Below are positions 41,969 to 48,121 of a stretch of DNA of 64,000 nucleotides, one piece after another (the first letter of the stretch is position 1; the number at the start of each line of letters is the position of its first letter). The position numbers and the translations under genes are program-made. Below the pieces are notes generated by a model. That model made no database searches, had not been told where the DNA came from, and saw only the letters and a list, made by a program, of their open reading frames with translations. Origin of the DNA: an uncultured Desulfuromonadales bacterium (GTDB lineage Bacteria; Desulfobacterota; Desulfuromonadia; Geobacterales; Pseudopelobacteraceae); contig CAIPTY010000026.1 of assembly GCA_903868145.1 (NCBI GenBank), positions 1-64,000 on the forward strand. The letters run 5' to 3'.

Positions 41969-42409
41969 ATGCTGTTTCTCTCTTCTCGCATATCCAAGCA
42001 TCCACCCCGCCGAATCACTGCCGCGTTCATGACGTTGGTGTACTTCCTGATTGTACTGTTACCACTTGCTCCCGCTGCGCTGCATTCAAAAAGCGTCTCC
42101 CACGCGGTAACCGGAGAATGCAGCGGAGATTGCAAAATCTGTGGTTGCTCACCGGAGAGCAGCGCCCGTAAAACCTGTTGCTGTGCAAAAAAATTACAGA
42201 TGAAGGAGCAAGCGCACGAAGACGCCGACACTCCGGAATGCTGCAAAAAGAAACAGGCTCAAACAACGGTCATCCGCTGTGGATGCCCCTGCGGCGAACG
42301 CAAGCAGATCGCTTTTGCCGGCATCGGGAGTTTTGAAGTTATCCCGACCGGTTTTTCGGAAAGTTTTACACAGGATCACAATGAAACCTCCTTTACCCGG
42401 AGCTTATAA
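41969..42409 (+). CDS. Cys-rich membrane-anchored or exported protein
   Basis: About 146 residues from the ATG at 41969 (residue 11 of the ORF-track version, where the upstream sequence holds a -10 box). One hydrophobic segment (TLVYFLIVLLPLAPAAL) acts as signal or anchor. The rest has fourteen Cys in clusters: GECSGDCKICGCSP, RKTCCCAKK, PECCKKK and IRCGCPCGER, resembling metal-thiolate proteins. An ATG twenty codons later (MTLVYFL) is an alternative start. Its last two codons overlap the convergent integrase gene by six bases. I do not recognise the family; metal binding is inference from composition. It may be an accessory gene of the island. Confidence 0.55.
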   Translation: MLFLSSRISKHPPRRITAAFMTLVYFLIVLLPLAPAALHSKSVSHAVTGECSGDCKICGCSPESSARKTCCCAKKLQMKEQAHEDADTPECCKKKQAQTTVIRCGCPCGERKQIAFAGIGSFEVIPTGFSESFTQDHNETSFTRSL

Positions 42410-43771
42410 ATCCAGCGGACTCCGTACCTCCTTCATCGTTCTGACAGGCACACAGTGAGTGTAGATCATAGTTGTCTTCAGACTGGTGTGTCCCAGAAGT
42501 GTTTGAATCGTGCGGATGTCGTAATTCGCCTGCAGCAGATGGGTAGCAAATGAGTGGCGGAAGGTGTGGGCGGTAACTTTTTTGGGAATCTTCGCCTTAC
42601 GGACCGCATGATAAAGCGCCCCTTGAAGCTGCGATTCGTGAAGATGATAACGCCGCTGTTCTCCGGTTTCCTCCACCAAAGTCAGCGACTGTTGCGGAAA
42701 AACCCACTGGTGCATGAACTCCCTCGGAGCGTTGGGATATTTCTTTTCAACTGCATCATCCAGAAAGACGCCGGCGTATCCTGCCGCCAGATCCTGGTCA
42801 TGCAGCTTCGCCACCTTTTCTATCTGCACCTTCAATTCCTGCGTGATCGCCTCAGGAATCGGCACTGTCCGATCCTTTTTTCCCTTCCCATGCACCAAAA
42901 GTTTTCCATCATCAAAGTTGAAATCGCCCACCCGAATCTGCAGGCCTTCAAACAGCCGCAGTCCGCAGCCGAATAGCACTTTTACGAAGAGGTTGTAGGG
43001 GTAGTAGAGATATTTCAATATTGCATCAATCTCCGGCATGGAGAGCACCATCGGAATATAGAGTGATTTTTTCGCCCGTGCCACATCTTTGAGAATACCG
43101 AAATCCCTTTTCAGTGCATGACGAAAGAGAAACAGCAGGGAATTGAATGCCTGGTTTTGGGTTGATGCCGCAACTTTGCACTTCACGGCCAAATAGGTCA
43201 AATACTCTTTGACGTCAGTTGTTGACAATTCATGCGGCGACTTGTTCTTCAGGAACCGTTGAAACTGTCGTGACCAGTGAGCATAGGTTTTTAGGGTATT
43301 GCGTGAATAATGGCGCACTTTTATCTCACCCGCCAGTTTTTCCAGAACGTCATCCCATTCGAGCGAACCAGATTTTTCCTGGTAGCCGGCTTCGGAATAG
43401 TGTGCCTTTCGAGAGATGTTCGGTTCTGTTTTTGATACTTCCATCCGTATTTGTTCTCTTGGTTCTGGGTGTAGAACCGGAGCAGGAGTTGAATCTGCCG
43501 ACCTTACTTGCTCCAATTTGAGCATGTCGAAATACAAAGATACCGCATGGTATGCAAGGCGTCTCTGGTCGAACGATTGATTCTTTTCCTTTAATTTATT
43601 AATAAAAAGGCGAAGCTTCACGGTATTATCGCTTTCAATCTGATATTTTTCGCAGAAATCGAGGAAAAAATGGAGCCACTTTTTATATTCTTGAAACCGG
43701 TCTGGAGAGATGCCTTTCGTAACAAGGTGTGCACGGAAACCAGTTAAAATGATTGTAGGAATCTGAATCAT
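42404..43771 (-). CDS. intI: Integron-type tyrosine recombinase (IntI-like) with N-terminal extension
   Basis: The 455-residue protein has the tyrosine-recombinase catalytic set: GCGLRLFEGLQIRVGDF (Arg I), HGKGKKDRTVPIP (Lys), HTFRHSFATHLLQ (His-x2-Arg), LGHTSLKTTMIYTH (His and Tyr). Between Lys and His lies the insertion diagnostic for integron integrases: AGVFLDDAVEKKYPNAPREF, HQWVFPQQSLTL and YHLHESQLQGALYHAVRKA, and the end reads VRSPLDL, as in IntI. The first ~130 residues are an extra helical N-terminus not found in IntI1. A SAM-like core-binding domain follows (LKTYAHWSRQFQRFL). Its gene is transcribed away from attC-like sites and toxin-antitoxin cassettes, the normal integron arrangement. 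Confidence 0.85.
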   Translation of the reverse strand: MIQIPTIILTGFRAHLVTKGISPDRFQEYKKWLHFFLDFCEKYQIESDNTVKLRLFINKLKEKNQSFDQRRLAYHAVSLYFDMLKLEQVRSADSTPAPVLHPEPREQIRMEVSKTEPNISRKAHYSEAGYQEKSGSLEWDDVLEKLAGEIKVRHYSRNTLKTYAHWSRQFQRFLKNKSPHELSTTDVKEYLTYLAVKCKVAASTQNQAFNSLLFLFRHALKRDFGILKDVARAKKSLYIPMVLSMPEIDAILKYLYYPYNLFVKVLFGCGLRLFEGLQIRVGDFNFDDGKLLVHGKGKKDRTVPIPEAITQELKVQIEKVAKLHDQDLAAGYAGVFLDDAVEKKYPNAPREFMHQWVFPQQSLTLVEETGEQRRYHLHESQLQGALYHAVRKAKIPKKVTAHTFRHSFATHLLQANYDIRTIQTLLGHTSLKTTMIYTHCVPVRTMKEVRSPLDL

Positions 43772-43856
43772 TAAAAACCCTTTTTTTGTTAATTTTATTT
43801 ACATCCTATCAAATAATACGTATACATACGAGCAATTTTCTAATGTTAGCACAGAT

Positions 43857-44219
43857 ATGGACGCCATGCTGAAAGATATGAAAACTCAAAGCCATTTGAA
43901 GCCGGGGCAGAAGGGGACAAAGCAACTGCTTGAGAAGTACGGTGACTCTTTGCTTTGTGTCCGGTATAGATACGATGAAAAACGCGGAGTACGGTTGAAG
44001 ACGGCTGAGATCATCGTCGAAGAAAAACCGTTCCGGCCTCCCTTGCGATACCGTGACGAAGATGTCGTCTCTGTAATCGTGTCGTTTACCGAAAATATTC
44101 TTCGGAATAAGCTGAAAGCTGCGGGAGGGAGATGGGATCCAGAAAAGAAGGTCTGGCATGTTTTGTATGGTTCAATTCATGGTGACACCGAACTGGAAGA
44201 GAGAATACTGCCAGATTGA
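43857..44219 (+). CDS. Conserved hypothetical protein next to the integrase
   Basis: A 120-residue basic protein. It reads SHLKPGQKGTKQLLEKYGDS, LLCVRYRYDEKRGVRLKTAE, IIVEEKPFRPPL, then NILRNKLKAAGGRWDPEKKV and VLYGSIHG. Similar short proteins occur in many deltaproteobacterial genomes near mobile elements, but I know no function; an ATG at 43866 may be the real start. It lies 85 bases from the integrase start, in the position of the first cassette, yet I find no attC-like site after it. The region between the two starts holds ATACGTAT and AT-rich DNA and could contain attI (not identified). Confidence 0.55.
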   Translation: MDAMLKDMKTQSHLKPGQKGTKQLLEKYGDSLLCVRYRYDEKRGVRLKTAEIIVEEKPFRPPLRYRDEDVVSVIVSFTENILRNKLKAAGGRWDPEKKVWHVLYGSIHGDTELEERILPD

Positions 44220-44245
44220 AGCAACAGGAACATGGGCATGAGTTG

Positions 44246-44425
44246 CTTATTTAAGGAACCATGGCAGAGAAACCTCGGCTCCTTATATAGGTAATATGCT
44301 CCCTATATAAGGAGCTTACTGGATAAGTAAAAAACGACTAAAAGCTACTTATATAAGTAACTTCACCGGTTACCTACGTAGGTAACATATTCCTTATATA
44401 GGCAACCGGTAGCCTATATAAGGAA
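44246..44425. repeat. Array of TATATA-centred palindromes
   Basis: This 367-base non-coding gap (44220-44586) is dominated by palindromes. GCTCCTTATATAGG (44278-44291) pairs with CCTATATAAGGAGC (44302-44315); TACTTATATAAGTA (44346-44359) and GTTACCTACGTAGGTAAC (44369-44386) are self-complementary; TTCCTTATATAGGC (44390-44403) pairs with GCCTATATAAGGAA (44412-44425). Cores centre at 44286.5, 44306.5, 44352.5, 44377.5, 44397.5 and 44417.5, so four spacings are 20 or 25 bases. A related CTTATTTAAGG lies at 44246. It does not match an attC. Function unknown; candidates are a multimeric operator, an iteron-like origin, or a cruciform-forming recombination site. Confidence 0.8.
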
Positions 44426-44586
44426 CATATCCCTTCCGTTGATGTACGAGTTGGAACTAAAAGAAAAAAACGAGGGACACTCCCCGGTTTTCTCGACCTA
44501 CGAACTCAAAAAAGCGCAACCACTTAAAATATGAATTCAGTTGGAATATAGGACTAAGTACTATATTGTTGTTTTAAGGTGACAGT

Positions 44587-44952
44587 GTGCGCGTATTCAA
44601 ATCAAAACATTTTTCACGATATGCGAGGAAGGAAGGCATTGAGGATACCGCGTTAGCAAATGCCATTCGCGAGATTGAGAGTGGTCTCGCTGATGGGGTT
44701 CTTGGCGGTGGATTAGTAAAGAAGCGTGTTGCCCGTGAAGGTGGCGGGAAAAGTAGCGGCTACAGAACGCTTATTGCGTTCTCGTCTGGCCGAAGGAGTC
44801 TGTTTTTATATGGTTTTGCAAAAAATGACCGTGACAATATTGGAGATGATGAATTGCATGAGCTACGGAAACTTTCTCAAATCTTTTTAGGACTCAACGA
44901 GGCAGAAATCGCTTCAGCCCTGGAAAATGAGAGCATGGAGGAAATTACATGA
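44587..44952 (+). CDS. RelE/HigB-type toxin
   Basis: A 121-residue toxin starting with GTG after AAGGTGA (MRVFKSKHFSRYARKEG). It shows ALANAIREIESGLADGVLGG, LVKKRVAREGGGKSSGYRTL, IAFSSGRRSLFLYGFAKND and DELHELRKLSQIFL, the layout of the RelE-superfamily branch often paired with an HTH antitoxin downstream (HigB-like, toxin first). It probably cleaves mRNA at the ribosome. The stop overlaps the ATG of the antitoxin (ATGA). TATATT at 44562-44567 could be the -10 element. It lies in the integron-type island. Confidence 0.82.
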   Translation: MRVFKSKHFSRYARKEGIEDTALANAIREIESGLADGVLGGGLVKKRVAREGGGKSSGYRTLIAFSSGRRSLFLYGFAKNDRDNIGDDELHELRKLSQIFLGLNEAEIASALENESMEEIT

Positions 44953-45266
44953 CGAAACAATATAAAAGTAAAGTTTTTGCAGCTATCCACGAAACAGCCG
45001 AGGATTTCCACGCTGTCGGCATTATCGACACTAAAACTATGAGGGAATTTGATGCATCATGCCTCACTCCCGTTAAGAGCCTGGCACCCGATGAGATTGT
45101 TGCTACACGTACAAACATCGGCGTAAGCCAGTCTGTTTTCGCGCACTACCTGAATGTTGGCGTCAGCACCATCAGCAAATGGGAACGCGGGGAAAAACAT
45201 CCTAGCGGCACGGCACTCAAACTGCTCGATATTATTCGTAGAAAAGGACTGGAAGCCATTTCATGA
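44949..45266 (+). CDS. HTH (XRE-type) antitoxin, HigA-like
   Basis: A 105-residue protein with a helical N-terminus and an XRE helix-turn-helix near residues 50-95: LAPDEIVATRTNIGVSQSVF, AHYLNVGVSTISKWERGEKH, then PSGTALKLLDIIRRKGLEAIS. It overlaps the toxin gene by 4 bases (ATGA). HigA antitoxins bind HigB and repress the operon. A terminator-like hairpin follows 33 bases downstream. Confidence 0.87.
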   Translation: MTKQYKSKVFAAIHETAEDFHAVGIIDTKTMREFDASCLTPVKSLAPDEIVATRTNIGVSQSVFAHYLNVGVSTISKWERGEKHPSGTALKLLDIIRRKGLEAIS

Positions 45267-45299
45267 CCTTCGAAGCCATTAAAAAACAACCGGGGAATG

Positions 45300-45328
45300 A
45301 GGGGGCAACTTTTCATACCCCTTTTTTT
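45300..45328 (+). terminator. Weak intrinsic terminator after the HigBA-like operon
   Basis: Short stem AGGGG / CCCCT with a 13-base loop followed by T7 (CCCCTTTTTTTAGG). Found 33 bases after the antitoxin stop. The rest of the gap (45329-45406) has no recognised feature, and no attC is seen. Confidence 0.5.
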
Positions 45329-45406
45329 AGGAAGAGATGCCAAAGTGAAATGTCCAACAATCGGCGGCACACATTTTAGAAATTGGAAACCGCGAAGTTC
45401 CTAGCA

Positions 45407-45694
45407 TTAAAAGAATGTATCAATATCCCTCATGCCATGTAGAACCCTGACAATATTGATACCGCCGCTAATCGGCATATAAAAAATCAGGTACATGCCT
45501 ACTGGGAAACTTTGCAAACCGAAATGTAGTTCATCACGGTTTCGCCCCATATTCGGGAATAATGCGAGTTTTTGGCTTGTTTCCTCAATTTCATCAAGGA
45601 GTTTATCCGCATAGTAAGGGTTGTCTTGGGCAATGTATAACCAGATTTCGTCGAGATCATTTTCAGCCTCGGGGCTCTTAAGGATTCTCAACAT
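45407..45694 (-). CDS. parE: ParE/RelE-type toxin
   Basis: A 95-residue toxin: LRILKSPEAENDLDEIWLYI near the N-terminus, ADKLLDEIEETSQKLALFPN, MGRNRDELHFGLQSFPVGMY, LIFYMPISGGINIVRVLHGM and a short RDIDTFF tail. This is the ParE signature; ParE toxins poison DNA gyrase. The ATG lies within the parD stop (TGATG), so the two are translationally coupled. Oriented opposite to the HigBA-like pair in the same island. Confidence 0.87.
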   Translation of the reverse strand: MLRILKSPEAENDLDEIWLYIAQDNPYYADKLLDEIEETSQKLALFPNMGRNRDELHFGLQSFPVGMYLIFYMPISGGINIVRVLHGMRDIDTFF

Positions 45695-45960
45695 CAGGCG
45701 TTAGCCTCGTTTTGTTGGGCAGCAAGCCGCTTACGACCTCGCGCCTTGATAACACTCACGTCTAATGTTGTTGGCTCACCGCTATTCAAGCCTTTCTTGA
45801 TTTCGGCTCTGAGTTCTTCAATACGCTGGAACTGTCTCCGGTCTCTCACTTCAAGAAGACGCAGTGCATCACGCATAACCTCGCTTGCAGAACCATAAAG
45901 TCCGCTCTCCACCTTACTTTTTACCAGTGTTTCGAGTTGTGGTGTAAGTGAAATGTTCAT
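45694..45960 (-). CDS. parD: ParD-type ribbon-helix-helix antitoxin
   Basis: An 88-residue antitoxin started at MNISLTPQLETLVKSKVES, with AAGGAGG eight bases upstream; the ORF-track start lies 38 codons too early. It has the ParD/CopG ribbon-helix-helix (SLTPQLETLVKSKVESGLYG, SASEVMRDALRLLEVRD) and a C-terminal toxin-binding tail (IKKGLNSGEPTTLDVSVIKA). The operator ATAACAA-GCT-TTGTTAT lies just upstream. A GTTGGGC inside its 3' end resembles an attC core, but I treat this as chance. Confidence 0.88.
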   Translation of the reverse strand: MNISLTPQLETLVKSKVESGLYGSASEVMRDALRLLEVRDRRQFQRIEELRAEIKKGLNSGEPTTLDVSVIKARGRKRLAAQQNEANA

Positions 45961-45996
45961 TTTTTGCTCCTCCTTTGACCTAAATAATAACAGAGA

Positions 45997-46013
45997 ATAA
46001 CAAGCTTTGTTAT
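45997..46013 (-). promoter_or_regulatory. Probable ParD operator
   Basis: Perfect inverted repeat ATAACAA-GCT-TTGTTAT, 37 bases upstream of the parD start and beside an AATAACAGAGAATAACA direct repeat. Ribbon-helix-helix antitoxins bind such sites to repress their operons. Assignment is inferred from position. Confidence 0.6.
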
Positions 46014-46068
46014 AAAAAAGTGAAGTCAGAAAATTATTTTGAAACCTATGAACCGAAGTGAACCGAAA

Positions 46069-46139
46069 TCCCAACCAACGGCAGCACCGGTCAGCGGGAA
46101 AAATCCCCCGCCGAGCCGGTGTGCCTTATCACGTTAGGC
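46069..46139 (+). repeat. attC-like site 1
   Basis: Ends in a perfect R' core GTTAGGC (46133-46139) and begins with TCCCAAC (46069-46075; the first base departs from RYYYAAC). Between them GGCAGCACCGGTCAGCGGG and CCCGCCGAGCCGGTGTGCC form an imperfect palindrome around an AAAAATCC loop, with unpaired bases on one side, the layout of integron attC sites. The stop codon of the following minus-strand ORF lies in this core. Confidence 0.7.
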
Positions 46140-46349
46140 AGACAAAAGACGAATTAAATCAGAGATAAGCGGAAACTTGTATCCGGTTCTGACATAAGCC
46201 TTTGCTGCCTTCTCAATTTCATCAATACCAAATTCGGAGAGGTCGCGGAAATAGGACTTTAAGAGGTTTTGCCCCACTTCGCGCTCCGGAAAATTCAAGG
46301 ACAAATAAACCATAACTTCAGAGAATCTAACTGTATCGGTTGTTTCCAT
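46134..46349 (-). CDS. Small hypothetical cassette protein, helical
   Basis: A 71-residue acidic helical protein with GGAGG six bases before the ATG (reverse strand). It reads METTDTVRFSEVMVYLSLNF, REVGQNLLKSYFRDLSEFG, then IDEIEKAAKAYVRTGYKFP and ends LISDLIRLLSA. I do not recognise it, although similar small proteins (helical, about 70 residues, with a YKFP-like turn) look like anti-defence or mobile-element proteins. The TAA lies in the R' core of attC-like site 1. It starts only 25 bases from the divergent ORF below. Confidence 0.55.
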   Translation of the reverse strand: METTDTVRFSEVMVYLSLNFPEREVGQNLLKSYFRDLSEFGIDEIEKAAKAYVRTGYKFPLISDLIRLLSA

Positions 46350-46374
46350 AATCTACCTCCAGAAAGGAATATTT

Positions 46375-46575
46375 ATGACTGACTTCATTGAAAACAAATT
46401 AAAAAAGCTATCAGTAACTGAAATTGAAAACATCATTGCTAAAGCCATTTCAGACGCCACTGGAGAAGAATTTGAAGCCAAAATATCAGCCGTGGACTTT
46501 GGTAAAAGCCTATTACCAGAAGCAACTTTTAGCGTGAAGCTAGAGCATCCCAGGAAGTGGGGAAAGGATGCCTAA
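46375..46575 (+). CDS. Small hypothetical cassette protein with stop codon in attC
   Basis: A 66-residue charged protein with AAAGGA six bases before the ATG. It reads MTDFIENKLKKLSVTEIENI, IAKAISDATGEEFEAKISAV and ends KLEHPRKWGKDA. The TAA is the TAA of the R'' core GCCTAAC in attC-like site 2, a hallmark of integron cassette genes. No known function. Cassette bounds: the TTAGGC at 46134 to the G of GTTGAAC at 46638, about 505 bases. Confidence 0.62.
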   Translation: MTDFIENKLKKLSVTEIENIIAKAISDATGEEFEAKISAVDFGKSLLPEATFSVKLEHPRKWGKDA

Positions 46576-46644
46576 CCAGCCGGTTGCACTCCGCCCCGCC
46601 CGGAAAGGCTGGGCGAAGCGGGTGAACCGGGCACCCCGTTGAAC
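46570..46644 (+). repeat. attC-like site 2
   Basis: R'' GCCTAAC (46570-46576) and R' GTTGAAC (46638-46644) fit RYYYAAC and GTTRRRY. Between them CAGCCGGTTGCACTCCGCCC and GGGCGAAGCGGGTGAACCGG pair as an imperfect palindrome with a bulge around a GGAAAGGCT-type loop. Length 75 bp. The R'' contains the stop codon of the preceding small ORF. This is the clearest attC candidate in the window. Confidence 0.78.
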
Positions 46645-46690
46645 GACAAAAAAACCACTAACAGAAAAATCAAAATTTGAGGAGGCGTTT

Positions 46691-46958
46691 ATGGCATCTG
46701 GATATCCAATGTTTGGCAGTAAACTGAATTGAGCAGTACGATATTGCTCGCGATGCATTCAGACGCAAGTTGTATGCTGAATGTATTGAGGCGGTTGATA
46801 AGGCTATCAATGGGGATCAAGCGTCTTCTGGATACAAGCTGGAATGGCGCTTTCACCAGTTGAAAGGCACGGTAGTGCTTGGCTTTGCTGGATGTGATCC
46901 ATCGTTTATCAATCTGGCAGACGCTGAACAGTCCTTTCTGGCTGCCGCCCGCTATCTG
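46691..46958 (+). pseudogene. Frameshifted cassette gene, truncated
   Basis: ATG after TTTGAGGAGGCGTTT reads MASGYPMFGSKLN and stops. One base out, from about 46726, the text continues IEQYDIARDAFRRKLYAECI, EAVDKAINGDQASSGYKLEW, RFHQLKGTVVLGFAGCDPSF, then INLADAEQSFLAAARY. Removing one A of CTGAATTGAG restores a single frame, so the gene has a single-base insertion. It ends abruptly near 46957 at the junction with a membrane-protein fragment. The helical product shows no known family. It begins about 45 bases after attC-like site 2, so it should be the first gene of the next cassette. Confidence 0.65.
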
Positions 46959-47238
46959 CCTTTATTTCTACGAACTGCCCAGCCATCACTGTCCGTTCTG
47001 TATTCTTCAGAAAGAGTACGGCTACGTCGGCTACGCCCTCTATGCCACGCTGCTGGGCGGAGCAACCAGCGGCCTGGGCGCGGGAGCACTGGCGCCTTTT
47101 TCAGGATTTGAAAGCCTCTCCAAAGTCATTCCCCAGATTCAGCGACAGCTTACGGCGGTGACTCTGATTCTGTACCTGCTGTTTACCCTGATTGTTGTGG
47201 TAAGGATGCTGACGACATCATTCCGGCTGAGCGGATAA
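46957..47238 (+). pseudogene. 3' fragment of an integral membrane protein gene
   Basis: In frame 1 an open stretch encodes CLYFYELPSHHCPFCILQKE, YGYVGYALYATLLGGATSGL, a GAGALAPFSG loop, then LTAVTLILYLLFTLIVVVRM and LTTSFRLSG with TAA at 47236-47238. It has two hydrophobic segments and a C-x2-C motif but no start or signal of its own; the reading frame upstream of 46957 belongs to the truncated cassette gene. It looks like the 3' end of a chromosomal gene cut by the island. I do not recognise the intact family. Its missing 5' end is not visible in the window. Confidence 0.6.
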
Positions 47239-47246
47239 TGAGCCAG

Positions 47247-48023
47247 TCACTGTGCGGCCACCGTCCGGGCCCGGACAAGATCCCGATACACCTCCAGCGG
47301 TTCCGCCCTCCCCTCCCTCACGTTCAATACCGTCAGGTGCAGATGGGTCGGCGACCGCTTCTTTGCCGCATTCAGACCGCTTCTGCCGACGCTTGCCAGC
47401 ACATCCCCCGGCTTGACAATCTCTCCCAGTTCCACCGAAAGCTCTCCATTGTGGGCATAATACACCAGCAGCTCGTTGGCCGGATCGTAGATCCAGATAT
47501 ATTTGCCGCCACGCAGGCCGCTGCCCTGCTCCCAATCCTTTTCAAGCGCCACAACGATTCCCCCCGTCATGGAGATAACCCTTACCGGTTTCCCGCTGCG
47601 GTCGTCAAGACTGTCCTGATTCCTGTCTCGAATGAAGATATCGTACGACGGGTGTCCGCCATGGCGGTTGCCGCTGAAAAAATCATACCCGCGCGGCATG
47701 AAACCGTGCCGTTTTCCCCGCCCGACAGCCCGCACGTCGTGGCCTGACAGCGGAAACACCCAGTCGGAACGCTGATAGTCTCCACCGCCGCTGCGGTTAT
47801 ACTCATCCCGCACGTCGGCCAGCAGCCGCCTGAACTCTGCCCGTGCAGATTTTTTCACTGTTCTGCCATCACGGATACGGGAATTGAGGTCATTGAAACG
47901 ACGGCACACCTCCGGCAGGGAAGTGAGTGCAGCAGGGCGTTCGCCCGGAACCGGCTCCGCGACGGCGAACGATGGTGCGGCGAAGAACATCAGGGACATA
48001 CAGGCGATATACAGGAGTTTCAC
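47247..48023 (-). CDS. M23-family metallopeptidase (LytM/lysostaphin type)
   Basis: The likely start is the GTG at 48023 (VKLLYIACMSLMFFAA), giving a signal peptide of about 24 residues; the ORF-track ATG would lie in the rnr leader. The ~258-residue protein has the LytM zinc motifs HGGHPSYDIFIRD (first His and Asp) and THLHLTVLN (HxH), with VYYAHNGELSVELGEIVKPGDV as the usual strand-loop region. These enzymes cut peptidoglycan cross-links or activate amidases. All zinc ligands are present, so it should be active. It is divergent from rnr. Confidence 0.85.
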   Translation of the reverse strand: MKLLYIACMSLMFFAAPSFAVAEPVPGERPAALTSLPEVCRRFNDLNSRIRDGRTVKKSARAEFRRLLADVRDEYNRSGGGDYQRSDWVFPLSGHDVRAVGRGKRHGFMPRGYDFFSGNRHGGHPSYDIFIRDRNQDSLDDRSGKPVRVISMTGGIVVALEKDWEQGSGLRGGKYIWIYDPANELLVYYAHNGELSVELGEIVKPGDVLASVGRSGLNAAKKRSPTHLHLTVLNVREGRAEPLEVYRDLVRARTVAAQ

Positions 48024-48121
48024 ACGGTATCCAGAGATAGAAAAATAGTCGCGTATTGCGGGAAAAAAGCATATCATCCCGACGGAATCGGGACAACACA
48101 AAACAACATCGGGAACTGAAC

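Noticed and set aside
44246-44425. attC or insertion-sequence terminal repeats
   Set aside because: No GTTRRRY/RYYYAAC pair, no transposase and the palindromes repeat instead of flanking a unit.
45694-45720. GTTGGGC and GCGTTAGCC near the parD 3' end as an attC
   Set aside because: They lie in parD coding sequence, lack a palindrome between cores and one core breaks GTTRRRY.
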